Shown one piece after another: positions 1 through 8,505 of a DNA stretch of 64,000 bases. The stretch lies in contig NZ_KB849281.1 in assembly GCF_000368145.1 (NCBI RefSeq), positions 73,712 to 137,711 on the forward strand, read 5' to 3'. The stretch comes from Acinetobacter guillouiae CIP 63.46 (GTDB lineage: Bacteria; Pseudomonadota; Gammaproteobacteria; Pseudomonadales; Moraxellaceae). The notes below the pieces were generated by a model. The model searched no databases and had not been told where the DNA came from. It saw only the letters and a program-made list of their open reading frames with translations. The position numbers and the translations under genes are program-made. Position 1 is the stretch's first letter. Each line of letters starts with the position of its first letter.

Positions 1-210
1 GAAAAAGCCGCTGCCGATAAAGCTGCCGCGGAAAAAGCCGCTGCCGATAAAGCTGCTGCTGAAAAAGCTGCTGCTGAGAAAGCCGCTGCTGAGAAAGCCG
101 CTGCCGATAAAGCTGCCGCGGAAAAAGCCGCTGCTGAAAAAGCTGCTGCCGATAAAGCTGCCGCGGAAAAAGTCGCTGCCGATAAAGCCGCTGCCGATAA
201 AGCTGCCGCT
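1..210 (+). repeat. 15-bp tandem repeat encoding (E/D)KAAA
   Basis: Fourteen consecutive 15-bp units are visible, each encoding Glu or Asp followed by Lys-Ala-Ala-Ala, with one unit reading KVAA. Units differ mostly at third codon positions (gcc, gct, gcg). The array enters from the left edge, so the copy number is a minimum. It probably forms a long charged alpha-helix or coiled-coil stalk, like the TolA mid-domain, between passenger and barrel. Such an array can change length by slippage or recombination. Confidence 0.9.
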
Positions 211-1209
211 GAAGCAAAGTTATTGGAGCAAGCTAGAGCTGAAAAAGCGACCCAAATTGCATCAATTCATGGCGATATTCTGGCAGAAGAATTTCAGGAT
301 ATGGATCACAATCGTCGTTTAACCAATCAACGTCTACGCTATATTCAACGTAATCAGGAGAACAGTAATAATGCTTGGATAGATTTTTCAGACTCAAAAA
401 GCAAGTCTCGTCTGGGGGAATGGAATAATCTCAGCAATGCCAAGATGCATGATTATAATGTTCAGAGGCAGGGTCTAGCTTTAGGCGCAGATACTACACT
501 TGGAGATTGGGCAATCGGAATAACGGCAGCCATTAATAGCAAAGATTTAAATAACAAAAATAATGCCAAAGCTAAAATCGATAATTATCAGTTCGGTATC
601 TATACAGGGACTCAAATTGATCAAATCAATTTTCGTTTCAGTGGTACATTGGGACGTAATGAGGTTAAATCACGATTTAATGATCAGAATGATGGTCAAT
701 TTAATGCAAAATACAATGGTCGTACTTATCAGTTGAACGCTGAGATGGGCTATGCATTGCAACACAATAACCTATATATGGAACCATTTATCGGTGTTGC
801 ATACGACTACTTAGAAAATGATTCCATTCAACAAAGTAATGGATACTATTCACTAAATAGTGAAAAAACGAATATTGACCGTGTATCTTCAACTGTCGGT
901 CTGGATATATCTCAAAAATGGAACGTATGGGATACAACATCTCTAAGTTTAAATGCAAGCTTAGCATGGCAAAACCGTTTAAAAAATAATGATAAAGCGG
1001 GCAAATTAACATTTATATCAAATAACTCACTGATTGCTGGAGATGCTGGTTATTTAGATGTTCCCAATAATCAGAACACAGGCATCATCAATTTTGGTTT
1101 CAATGTCGATATCGCCAACACCCACGGGTTTTCGGTCAATTATGAAGGACAGTTCGCGAAAAAATATAGTGAAAATGGCATAAGACTCCAATATGGCTAT
1201 AAATTTTAA
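1..1209 (+). CDS. Autotransporter, C-terminal part (5' end outside window)
   Basis: The reading frame is open from base 1, so this is the 3' part of a larger gene; a TTG at 223 is only an internal codon. The first ~70 visible residues are an Ala/Lys/Glu/Asp-rich repeat. A short linker follows, and then about 270 residues with alternating aromatic and polar strands ending in GYKF. A terminal Phe and this strand pattern are typical of an autotransporter beta-barrel that inserts in the outer membrane and exports the upstream passenger. The passenger function cannot be judged because its start is missing. The GDPD-like gene follows after 21 bp and could be co-transcribed. Confidence 0.75.
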   Translation, partial: EKAAADKAAAEKAAADKAAAEKAAAEKAAAEKAAADKAAAEKAAAEKAAADKAAAEKVAADKAAADKAAAEAKLLEQARAEKATQIASIHGDILAEEFQDMDHNRRLTNQRLRYIQRNQENSNNAWIDFSDSKSKSRLGEWNNLSNAKMHDYNVQRQGLALGADTTLGDWAIGITAAINSKDLNNKNNAKAKIDNYQFGIYTGTQIDQINFRFSGTLGRNEVKSRFNDQNDGQFNAKYNGRTYQLNAEMGYALQHNNLYMEPFIGVAYDYLENDSIQQSNGYYSLNSEKTNIDRVSSTVGLDISQKWNVWDTTSLSLNASLAWQNRLKNNDKAGKLTFISNNSLIAGDAGYLDVPNNQNTGIINFGFNVDIANTHGFSVNYEGQFAKKYSENGIRLQYGYKF

Positions 1210-1230
1210 TCAATAGGTTGCAATATTATT

Positions 1231-2154
1231 ATGAAAAATAGCTTGTTTAAAAACATCATGTTGATATGCATATTCGGTCATGGATTACATAGCATGGCAT
1301 TAAATGCAGCACCTTACTCAAATCAAACTGGTCAATCACCACTAATTGTTGCGCATCGCGGTGGAACGGCAGATGCACCTGAGAACACAGCCTATGCAAT
1401 TGATCTCGCTTTAAGGAATCACGCAGATGTGATCTGGATCAGCGTACAGTTAAGTAATGATGGTGTTCCTGTACTCTATCGCCCTAATAATCTGAATGCT
1501 TTAAGTAATGGCCAAGGTTTGGTCTCTGCATATACTGTAAAACAATTACAGGGCTTGGATGCTGGATGGAATGTCGCCCGCAATGCAGGACAACAAACAA
1601 TTTACCCATGGAGAGGTAAAGGAATCCGTATCCCAACACTTCAACAGGTGCTTACTCAATTTCCTCGAACCACTTTTTATATTGATATTAAATCGCCTGA
1701 TGCAGATCCGGTGCAAATTGCTACGGCTATTAAACGTGTACTCGTTTCCACCAACTCACTTAACCGAGTAAGGCTCTACTCTACTGAACGCCGTTATACA
1801 GATGCCGTCAAACAGGTCGGTCAAATTCCGTATTTTGTTGCAAGAGATGATACTCGGGATATTTTAGCTCGTGTCGCGCTGAACCATAATTGTCAGGCTG
1901 CTCAAGAACCAATTGGGTGGCATGGTTTGGAGTTAAGACGGCAGGTTGAGGTTGTAGAAACCTATACCTTAGGTGAAGGCCGTTCAAAAGCAGAGTTTGT
2001 TTGGGATAAGGAAATTATGAACTGTTTTAGGACACAAGCAGCAAATCGTATTGTCCTGTTCGGTATCAATTCTGAAGCAGACTATCGAATAGCAAAACAG
2101 TTAGGTGCTGAAGCCGTAATGGTCGATTCCCCTGCTCAATTTTCCAATCGATGA
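1231..2154 (+). CDS. Secreted glycerophosphodiester phosphodiesterase-family protein with altered active site
   Basis: 307 aa. Residues 1-27 look like a signal peptide (basic start, hydrophobic stretch, AlaAla at 26-27). The rest follows the GDPD TIM-barrel plan: an AHRGG motif at 41-45 (His42, Arg43) and PENT at 50-53. However, the metal-binding E-x-D pair is replaced by Trp69 and Ser71 (in VIWISVQLS), and the second catalytic HD is replaced by Arg84-Pro85 (in LYRP). Known GDPDs cleave glycerophosphodiesters with those residues, so the usual reaction is doubtful here. It follows the autotransporter gene by 21 bp and is followed by a strong hairpin. A conserved non-canonical subfamily is more likely than random decay, because the frame and fold motifs are intact. 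Confidence 0.75.
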   Translation: MKNSLFKNIMLICIFGHGLHSMALNAAPYSNQTGQSPLIVAHRGGTADAPENTAYAIDLALRNHADVIWISVQLSNDGVPVLYRPNNLNALSNGQGLVSAYTVKQLQGLDAGWNVARNAGQQTIYPWRGKGIRIPTLQQVLTQFPRTTFYIDIKSPDADPVQIATAIKRVLVSTNSLNRVRLYSTERRYTDAVKQVGQIPYFVARDDTRDILARVALNHNCQAAQEPIGWHGLELRRQVEVVETYTLGEGRSKAEFVWDKEIMNCFRTQAANRIVLFGINSEADYRIAKQLGAEAVMVDSPAQFSNR

Positions 2155-2190
2155 AGTGTTTAAGTTAAGTCAACTCATAGATCATTACAG

Positions 2191-2222
2191 TAAGGCAGTT
2201 CAATATAAATTGAACTGCCTTA
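2191..2222. terminator. Bidirectional hairpin between convergent genes
   Basis: A perfect 14-bp stem (2191-2204 with 2209-2222) and a 4-nt loop lie between the ends of the GDPD-like gene (+) and the AraC gene (-). There is no long T-run, so activity is inferred from position and stem strength. Confidence 0.6.
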
Positions 2223-2262
2223 CTCAATCTTACTTTCGTTAAAGATCACCATTAACTAAGCA

Positions 2263-3126
2263 TTAGACAGGATGGCTGGTCAACCATTCTCGGGGAGACA
2301 TGCCTACCCTGACTGAAAATGCGCGAGATAATGCTGATGGATTAGCATAACCCAGTTCTTCAGCCAATATTTTAATTGAATGCCCTTCACGCAATCTACT
2401 TTGTGCCAAAGCAATACGCCAGTCTGTTAAATATTCAGCTGGTGTCTGTCCCATCACATCACGGAAGGTATTGGCAAAAGCTGTTCTAGACATACATGCC
2501 AGTTCAGCCATACGCTCTAGTGTCCACGATTCACCTGGATATTCATGTATTCCCACCAGCGTGCGCGCCAAACGTGGATCTGAAAGACCAATAATAAGTC
2601 CAGTGCTTACCCCTGCTTCATGAGGATGATCTAATAGCCAACGTAATAGTTGAAGCACCACCACTTCAAATAACCGATTCGCTAATAATCGTTGCCCACA
2701 ACGGGCATGGTCTGTTTCAGCAAATAATAGCGCAAGCGCCTGATCCAATCCTTGTACGCGCGCTAGAGGAAGTGCAATTACGGCAGGTAATGCCCTTACC
2801 AGTGGATTCTGTTGCCCACCATCCAGTATCAACCGCGCGCAGGTAAAATCAGCACCTTCTCTGGGCGGGTTATGAAAATGATGTGTAATTGGGCCAGGAT
2901 AAAAAAGTAGCGTTGGTTCATCAAAATGCATGTGTCTTGGCAAATGCGCCATAGCTGGATGACTGACTTCCAGTTGTCCCTGACGTAAGACATGTAAATA
3001 GCCAAACCCGTCACAAGCATCAAAATGGCTGACGCCACATAACACACCAGTATGGTACAACTCTGCCTGCATGCGGAAACGATCAAGCAGACCTGAAAGG
3101 CGATCAATGGGGTGAATCGTTTTCAT
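2263..3126 (-). CDS. AraC-family transcriptional regulator (cupin-type sensor)
   Basis: 287 aa. The N-terminal ~190 residues look like the cupin-type AraC binding domain (His-rich start, FYPGPITHHF around 75-84). The C-terminal ~100 residues carry two helix-turn-helix units: MAELACMSRTAFANTFR and the second around AEELGYANPSALSRAF, followed by GMSPREWL, the usual AraC/XylS signature. It is transcribed divergently from the AhpD-like gene at 3244 across a 117-bp gap. Regulators of this subgroup often control a divergent oxidoreductase or peroxidase-like gene, so that neighbour is the likely target. The ligand is unknown. Confidence 0.9.
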   Translation of the reverse strand: MKTIHPIDRLSGLLDRFRMQAELYHTGVLCGVSHFDACDGFGYLHVLRQGQLEVSHPAMAHLPRHMHFDEPTLLFYPGPITHHFHNPPREGADFTCARLILDGGQQNPLVRALPAVIALPLARVQGLDQALALLFAETDHARCGQRLLANRLFEVVVLQLLRWLLDHPHEAGVSTGLIIGLSDPRLARTLVGIHEYPGESWTLERMAELACMSRTAFANTFRDVMGQTPAEYLTDWRIALAQSRLREGHSIKILAEELGYANPSALSRAFSVRVGMSPREWLTSHPV

Positions 3127-3243
3127 TTGAACGAATTGATATATTTTATGAACATATTGTATCTAATCATACAGTGAATTTACACATAATAATCAAAGTT
3201 TGATGCACTTCTACTATCACTACGATCCTTTAAGGAGAATAAC

Positions 3244-3777
3244 ATGTCACGTATCAACCTTGACACTCAACTTGCACCCCAAGCAAGTCAACCTTTATTA
3301 ACCCAAATTCAACAAGCTTTTGGCACGACTCCAAATATGTTTAAGGCAGTGGCAAATTCGCCAGCAGCTTTACAAAGCATGTGGTCCGCTTTTGCTGCCT
3401 TAGGTAAAGGTACACTTGGTGCAAAATTAGGTGAACAGATTGCTGTTGCAATCGCCAATTTAAACCGCTGTGAATATTGCTTAGCAGCACATACTGTACT
3501 CGGTCAAAATGCTGGCGCTAGCGCTGCTGAAATGGCTGAAGCGCAAATAGGAAAAGCAGCTGATGATAAAACAGCAGCAGCACTGACTTTTGCTTTAAAG
3601 GTGGTCAATCAACGAGCTCAGATGACTGATGCTGATATCGCAACACTTCGCAATGTAGGTTTTAATGACCAACAAATCGTTGAGATCATGGCGCATGTGG
3701 CTTTGAATATATTCACCAACTACATCAATATTGCACTAGATACGCCAGTAGACTTTCCACGAGTCGAATTAATATAA
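3244..3777 (+). CDS. Carboxymuconolactone decarboxylase/AhpD-like protein
   Basis: 177 aa with a strong ribosome site (aaggag) 6 bp before the ATG. The motif CEYCLAAH (Cys-x-x-Cys with a following His, about residues 77-84) is the redox-active signature of the AhpD/peroxidase-related branch of the CMD family, which uses the two cysteines for peroxide or alkyl-hydroperoxide reduction. The length is typical of cytoplasmic members. It stands alone downstream of the divergent AraC regulator. The substrate is not predictable; the true protocatechuate-pathway decarboxylase lacks this CxxC arrangement. Confidence 0.85.
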   Translation: MSRINLDTQLAPQASQPLLTQIQQAFGTTPNMFKAVANSPAALQSMWSAFAALGKGTLGAKLGEQIAVAIANLNRCEYCLAAHTVLGQNAGASAAEMAEAQIGKAADDKTAAALTFALKVVNQRAQMTDADIATLRNVGFNDQQIVEIMAHVALNIFTNYINIALDTPVDFPRVELI

Positions 3778-3784
3778 AACATAC

Positions 3785-3812
3785 CGACCTCTCGTGTTTA
3801 ACAGGGAGGTCG
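3785..3812 (+). terminator. Hairpin after the AhpD-like gene
   Basis: A 9-bp stem with one G-T pair (3785-3793 with 3804-3812) lies 8 bp after the stop codon. It is followed by a T-rich but interrupted stretch, so it is a moderate terminator candidate. Confidence 0.5.
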
Positions 3813-3873
3813 CTTTCATTAAATATAAGATTTTTTTATGCGTTGTTGCACTTCATCTAAAAATCCAAGCAAT

Positions 3874-4320
3874 TTAAATGATTGAACTTAAATCAAAAGG
3901 ATCTATTTCAGGATCAATGGGTTGATAGGCTTGGATAAAAGTCGGTGACATCCGTTTCGGACGCCCTGAAGCAATTTCTATACATGCCCATTTGGTATTG
4001 CCAGTAAAGAGCAAGCTTTGGTCTTTGGCATTAAAAAAAGCATACTGACGAAAAGAATAAAGTGCGTTGATCTCGTATAACCAAGTTCTCAAAATAATAT
4101 CATCATCTAACATTGCTGCTTTGCGATACTGAACATGATGTTCTACGGCAACCATTGCATGTTTCATTTCTAAATATTGATCGAGTCCAACACCCAATGT
4201 TTCGATATGTGCAGATGCAACATCCTGCATCCATTGTACATAGACCACATTGTTTACATGACCTAAGACATCTATATGCTCTGGTTTTACTTCGATTTTT
4301 AAATCAAATACTGAACTCAT
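3874..4320 (-). CDS. Acyl-CoA thioesterase, hotdog (4HBT) family
   Basis: About 148 aa starting at MSSVFDLK. I prefer the ATG at 4320 because it has an aaggaaag ribosome site just upstream; an upstream in-frame ATG at 4368 has none. The sequence resembles YbgC/FadM-type hotdog thioesterases: DVLGHVNNVVYVQWMQ contains the Asp-x-x-Gly-His-Val-Asn motif in which Asp is catalytic. It would hydrolyse acyl-CoA thioesters in the cytoplasm. The start lies about 50 bp from the truncated copy of the protease terminator, so this gene probably once followed the DegP-like gene directly on the same strand. Confidence 0.85.
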   Translation of the reverse strand: MSSVFDLKIEVKPEHIDVLGHVNNVVYVQWMQDVASAHIETLGVGLDQYLEMKHAMVAVEHHVQYRKAAMLDDDIILRTWLYEINALYSFRQYAFFNAKDQSLLFTGNTKWACIEIASGRPKRMSPTFIQAYQPIDPEIDPFDLSSII

Positions 4321-4368
4321 ATCTTCTTTCCTTTTCCACTTTTTCAACCATCCGTATAAGTTTGACAT

Positions 4369-4618
4369 AAAAAAGCCACCCTTTGAGTGGCTGATTCTGA
4401 TCAGTTGTATTTATTGAATACGTAATCCAATCATAGCATGTTGCCCTTCACGAACAATCGCAACACGCGCTACCGTATTTTTCTGTAGCTCAGAAATAGC
4501 ATCAACAAAACCACTCGTTGGATTTACTTTCTTGTTATTTACTTGTGTGATCACATCACTAGGTAAAATCCGTGACTGTGCAGCCAAACTATCTCTGGTC
4601 ACATCATGAATAAATACA
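4369..4618 (-). repeat. Direct repeat copy A: 3' end plus terminator of the DegP-like gene
   Basis: This 250-bp segment aligns without gaps to 17865-18114 in the same orientation, with about 19 mismatches counted by hand (~92% identity). It covers the last ~68 codons of the protease gene and its terminator hairpin. With the other copy it brackets ~13.2 kb of mandelate and benzoate genes. Mismatches are spread along the copy, so the two copies are either old duplicates or come from different strains. Confidence 0.9.
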
Positions 4619-4620
4619 TA
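4411..4620 (-). pseudogene. Truncated 3' remnant of a DegP/MucD-like protease gene
   Basis: The frame encodes the end of a second PDZ domain, from about VFIHDVTRDS to GLRIQ, and closely matches the C-terminus of the intact protease at 17907-19307 (VFIQDVTRGG to GLRIQ). Homology stops near 4620 and an in-frame TAA lies ~25 bp further upstream, so no signal peptide or catalytic domain is present. Gly-to-Ser and Gly-Gly-to-Asp-Ser changes suggest relaxed selection. A GTG at 4602 could in principle start a 63-residue peptide, but nothing supports its expression. Confidence 0.9.
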
Positions 4621-4680
4621 AAGAGCATAACCTATAGAAGTTTATAATACTCATAGAGCATATATGTTCTGAAATATAAA

Positions 4681-4705
4681 ACGCCTGATGACATTCATCA
4701 GGCGT
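4681..4705 (-). terminator. Terminator of the benAB-porin unit
   Basis: A perfect 11-bp GC-containing stem with a 3-nt loop is followed on the minus strand by TTTTAT. It lies ~170 bp beyond the porin stop codon, just inside the left direct repeat, and so marks the end of the island transcription unit. Confidence 0.8.
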
Positions 4706-4871
4706 TGATGCGAAATAAATTTCAAACTATTTCATGACTACACCGCTTGAGCATAAGTTAAATTGGCAGACTTTCCCAACCACAGATCATTAACACTTTA
4801 GCTAAGAAGCTAAAATTGGATGATTAATGTAGACATATACCAAGCATCAAATTATTATAAAAATATAGTGA

Positions 4872-6128
4872 TCAAAAATCATAGCTAATCATCATATTAA
4901 AGCGATTATCTACACCTGTTAAATCATTGAAAGTTTCTCGCTGTCCATAAACATATTCTAATCCAAAATCTATCGACTTAAATGGGCTATAAATCGCATT
5001 TGCCCAGCCCTGCCAAAGTTGCTTATTTTGTGTATTATCATCATATTTTAAATTTGCAAACGTGCTACTATCATTGGCTTTCATATAGCCATAACCAATC
5101 GTAGAACGTAATTTAGGATTAAACTTATGCGTTATTCCTAACGAGATCGTATCAAACTCATTTTCATGCATCTGATTATTTATATCCAAAGCATAGCCAC
5201 TATTACTCCAAGCTAAAAACCGGCCATCTCCTTTTACATGATAATAATCAGCCTTCAATATTGTATTAGGAGAGATTAAATATTTTCCCCCCAAACCGAT
5301 TCCCCAAGCTAACTTTTCATCATTTGCTGTTTTCTTTTCTGCAAGGAAACTACGACCTGAAATTAATGAGCCATTATCAAAATTATGGTTAATACGTCCA
5401 ACGAACGCAGGTAATCTCATTTCATTGTCAGGATCAGTGGCAGCTGTATATTTAGGGTCTTCGATACTAATAACAAAATTTGTTTGATCCGTAATCTTAT
5501 CTGTATACCTAAGCACAGGTACTCGCAATAAGGATCCTCCAACATATGAAGCAGGCTCAATAGTTTCAGGTAAATATTCAGGTGCAATAAAATTTGACCA
5601 TGTCTGACCGACTAACCATTTATCAAATGTCAAATAAGCATGACGTATACGAAATTGATCTCTTGTTGCACCACCAAAAAAATCTGTTTCAATCTTACCT
5701 TTTATTTCCCCTACTGGTGTTTCAGTCCTGAAGTTTGCTCCGATACGTGTAGCAGCAGCAGTCGCACGGAATCGATCACGTTGCTTATATTCCTCATGGG
5801 TATTTTTTAATGGTACAGCATTGATATTATTATACATTGTCGATGCACCAGTAGCTTGATAGGTTGCATCAGCGCGTATAAATCCATAAATATTGACCTC
5901 TGTAGATCTCTTTTTTTCTATCATGGACATCGACGGTGCAGATTGTAACTGCAGACTATTCTCATTTTTTAAGTTTTGAACCTCTTTCTGAAGTGCCATA
6001 AGTTCTTTTCTGAGTTCGTTATGTTCATTCTGACTGATATTGGCAAAACTGCTGTTACTCGATACACCAGCCACAATCGCCATAAGTATCATTTTAAATA
6101 TATTAGTCCCTTGATTTAACCTATCCAT
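4872..6128 (-). CDS. DcaP-type outer-membrane porin
   Basis: About 418 aa. I prefer the ATG at 6128 (MDRLNQG) because the ribosome site aaaaggaa is spaced correctly for it; the ATG at 6137 sits directly on that site. The N-terminus has a signal peptide ending near SSFA, then a heptad-rich segment (LRKELMALQKEVQNLKNE) that fits the periplasmic coiled coil of DcaP porins, then a beta-strand-rich barrel ending in SYDF. DcaP-family porins are trimeric Acinetobacter channels for small organic anions and dicarboxylates. It lies 96 bp downstream of benB on the same strand, so it probably admits benzoate or mandelate. Confidence 0.8.
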   Translation of the reverse strand: MDRLNQGTNIFKMILMAIVAGVSSNSSFANISQNEHNELRKELMALQKEVQNLKNENSLQLQSAPSMSMIEKKRSTEVNIYGFIRADATYQATGASTMYNNINAVPLKNTHEEYKQRDRFRATAAATRIGANFRTETPVGEIKGKIETDFFGGATRDQFRIRHAYLTFDKWLVGQTWSNFIAPEYLPETIEPASYVGGSLLRVPVLRYTDKITDQTNFVISIEDPKYTAATDPDNEMRLPAFVGRINHNFDNGSLISGRSFLAEKKTANDEKLAWGIGLGGKYLISPNTILKADYYHVKGDGRFLAWSNSGYALDINNQMHENEFDTISLGITHKFNPKLRSTIGYGYMKANDSSTFANLKYDDNTQNKQLWQGWANAIYSPFKSIDFGLEYVYGQRETFNDLTGVDNRFNMMISYDF

Positions 6129-6224
6129 CTTTAACATTTCCTTTTGATTATTTAAATTATTGATTCCAAAAAGTCTAAAAACTGCTAAAACTGAGCCAAC
6201 ATTCCATTTGGCTGAGCAATGTGT

Positions 6225-6734
6225 TTACAGGTGGTAAATATCAATCACTTGGTTGATATAATCGTTTTTAAGCACAACATACTTACTTAAGATTTTGGGT
6301 TGTTCAGTTGAAAAGTCGATCACATAACATGACATGCCGAAATAGCTGTAGTTGGTTTTATAGCGGAAACTCAAAGTGTTCCAATTAAAACGTACCGTGA
6401 CTTTGTCACCATCACGTTCCACAATCTCAATATTGGAAATATTATGGCTGGTACGGGTATCAGGTATGGTCGCAGATGAACGTTCTGTTTTAATCCGAAA
6501 TACACGATCTTCTAAACCTTGGCGATCCGGATAGTAAATCAATGAAATTTCTGATCGTGGGTCTTCTGTCAGTTGATCATCATCATCCCATGCAGGCATC
6601 CAGAAAGAAGCCTCGGGCGCATAGCACTGTAACCATTCATCCCACTGTTCCTCATCTAAATAACGTGCCTCACGATATAAAAACTGGGTCACTTGCTCGA
6701 GACTAATACTGTCTAAATTGATTGGGGTATTCAT
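6225..6734 (-). CDS. benB: Benzoate 1,2-dioxygenase small (beta) subunit
   Basis: 169 aa, starting at MNTPINL. The ATG overlaps the benA stop codon as ATGA, which fixes the start. The sequence closely follows A. baylyi BenB as I remember it ([46 protein letters not shown]). This cone-shaped structural subunit assembles with BenA into an alpha3beta3 oxygenase. The next gene is a porin, not benC, so the electron-transfer reductase normally encoded here is missing from the cluster. Confidence 0.95.
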   Translation of the reverse strand: MNTPINLDSISLEQVTQFLYREARYLDEEQWDEWLQCYAPEASFWMPAWDDDDQLTEDPRSEISLIYYPDRQGLEDRVFRIKTERSSATIPDTRTSHNISNIEIVERDGDKVTVRFNWNTLSFRYKTNYSYFGMSCYVIDFSTEQPKILSKYVVLKNDYINQVIDIYHL

Positions 6735-8122
6735 ACGGTTTCTCCCAAATCTTGTTGCCCTGCAAGTTCTTTTTCTCTGGCAATTGCTCGTTTTATTGAG
6801 CTCAACCAATATTGATGTTGTGCAAGGTATAGGCCTTCATCTTCAGTTTTGATGCCACTTAATATAGGTTTTAAACCAATTTCCTGAGCTGCATCATCTG
6901 GACCATAGATCCAGTGCTTAGAGCCACGACACATATCATTCCATTCCAGTTCAATACCTGCATAACCAGCTTGACACGCACGGAATTCTTCTAAGTCATC
7001 AGGTGTTGCCATACCTGATGCATTAAAGAAATCTTCATACTGGCGAATACGGCGGGTACGTGCATCAAGTGCTTCGCCTTTTGGTGCAATGCAGTAAATC
7101 GTCACTTCAGTTTTATTCACACTTAACGGACGCAATACACGAATCTGTGAACCAAATTGATCCATTAAGTAAACATTTGGATAGAGGCAAAGGTTACGTG
7201 AACGCTCAACAATCCATTTAGCCATTGCTCCACCAAACTTGTCGATATACTCCTCATAACGTGCATAGTTCGGGCGATCTTCTGGATTGGCCCATTGTGT
7301 CCACAACAACATATGACCATGTTCAAAGCCATAGCAGCCACCGCCCTGCTTACCCCAACCACCGGCACTCATGGCGCGAATATTATCCTGTGCCTGCTTT
7401 TCCTTTCGCTGTTGTGTGGTTGCAGCATAGTTCCAGTGAACGGCGGAAACATGATAACCATCGGCACCATTTTCGGCAGTCAGCTTCCAGTTACCTTCAT
7501 AAGTATAGGTAGATGCACCACGTAAGATTTCTAGACCATCTTCGGACTGATCCACAATCATATCGATGATTTTCGTCGCTTCACCTAAGAACTCTTTAAG
7601 TGAAGGAACATCAGGATTCAAACTACCAAACAAAAATCCTTTGTAATTTTCAAAACGCGCAACTTTTTTTAGGTCGTGTGAACCGTCTTTGTTAAAGCCA
7701 TCTGAGTAACCTGCATCAGAAGGATCTTTAACTTTCAACAATTTTCCTGAATTATTAAATGTCCAACCGTGGAAAGGACAAGTATAGGTGGCCTTATTGC
7801 CACGTTTATAACGACAAAGCTGTGCACCACGGTGCGAGCAGGCATTGATCATGGCATTGAGTTCACCAGCACGGTTACGTGCAATGATGATCGGTTGACG
7901 ACCGATATAGGTCGTGTAGTAGTCATTGTTATTTTGGATCTGGTTTTCATGTGCCAAAAACACCCAGTTACCTTCGAAAATGTATTTCATTTCAAGTTCA
8001 AACAACGCTTGATCAGTAAAAACTGAACGATGAAGTTTAAATTCACCCGTATCGACATTGTCTACAAACAACTCATCGATACGATCTAGATGGCTGGTAT
8101 TTATTATAGGAATACGTGGCAT
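6731..8122 (-). CDS. benA: Benzoate 1,2-dioxygenase large (alpha) subunit
   Basis: 463 aa from [11 protein letters not shown]; an AGAAAGGAC ribosome site precedes the ATG at 8122. The Rieske [2Fe-2S] ligands are Cys95-x-His97 and Cys115-x-x-His118. The mononuclear iron site is in [13 protein letters not shown], with Asp221 as the electron bridge and His224 and His229 as ligands. The enzyme adds O2 across benzoate to give the 1,2-cis-dihydrodiol carboxylate. The match to A. baylyi BenA from memory is very close across the length, so it is a true BenA rather than a generic ring-hydroxylating oxygenase. It is translationally coupled to benB and divergent from a LysR gene. Confidence 0.96.
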   Translation of the reverse strand: MPRIPIINTSHLDRIDELFVDNVDTGEFKLHRSVFTDQALFELEMKYIFEGNWVFLAHENQIQNNNDYYTTYIGRQPIIIARNRAGELNAMINACSHRGAQLCRYKRGNKATYTCPFHGWTFNNSGKLLKVKDPSDAGYSDGFNKDGSHDLKKVARFENYKGFLFGSLNPDVPSLKEFLGEATKIIDMIVDQSEDGLEILRGASTYTYEGNWKLTAENGADGYHVSAVHWNYAATTQQRKEKQAQDNIRAMSAGGWGKQGGGCYGFEHGHMLLWTQWANPEDRPNYARYEEYIDKFGGAMAKWIVERSRNLCLYPNVYLMDQFGSQIRVLRPLSVNKTEVTIYCIAPKGEALDARTRRIRQYEDFFNASGMATPDDLEEFRACQAGYAGIELEWNDMCRGSKHWIYGPDDAAQEIGLKPILSGIKTEDEGLYLAQHQYWLSSIKRAIAREKELAGQQDLGETV

Positions 8123-8505
8123 GTCCTTTCTCCAACTTTCCAAATGAGGGAAGCCACCAAGCTGAAATAATGATGTAAATCATGTAGAGCAAATATCTCG
8201 GTTCCTATCGATATTGAGTGCCTACATGATGGTGATCAACTTAAGTTGAGAATACAAAGCTGATTGTTTTTATCATTTCAACATTGAGTGCAATATGATC
8301 AGTGAATAAAATAAGAAGTGACTCAAAGAAATTAAAAAACTAGATGTTTGACGTTGATAAAATTATTTCTTCCATCATCAAAGCATTGCTTACTTTAAAT
8401 TCCCTATTGTTAATTTCTCTTAACAAGTCAGTTCTATGACTGATTTGCTAAATTTATTTTTTTATGTATTATTAGTCAAATTGTTATTTTTTCTAATAAA
8501 TATTA
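8123..8505. promoter_or_regulatory. benA-lysR divergent control region with a nested dyad
   Basis: This gene-free region carries an outer inverted repeat ATCATGTAG/CTACATGAT (8179-8187 and 8222-8230) and an inner one AATATC/GATATT (8192-8197 and 8210-8215), almost concentric, 50-100 bp upstream of benA. The 9-mer ATTGAGTGC recurs at 8213-8221 and 8283-8291, 70 bp apart and each followed by a similar sequence with ATGAT. This arrangement suits a LysR-type regulator binding several half-sites, but the assignment is inference. Confidence 0.45.

Noticed and set aside
1-210. Possible CRISPR-like repeat array
   Set aside because: Units are contiguous 15-bp coding repeats without spacers and in frame with an autotransporter.
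4411-4602. A 63-residue open frame read as an independent gene
   Set aside because: It is the truncated 3' end of the protease gene duplicated at 17907, with no start signal or catalytic domain.
7225-7512. Plus-strand open frames within benA
   Set aside because: They are antisense shadows of a confidently identified gene, without ribosome sites.
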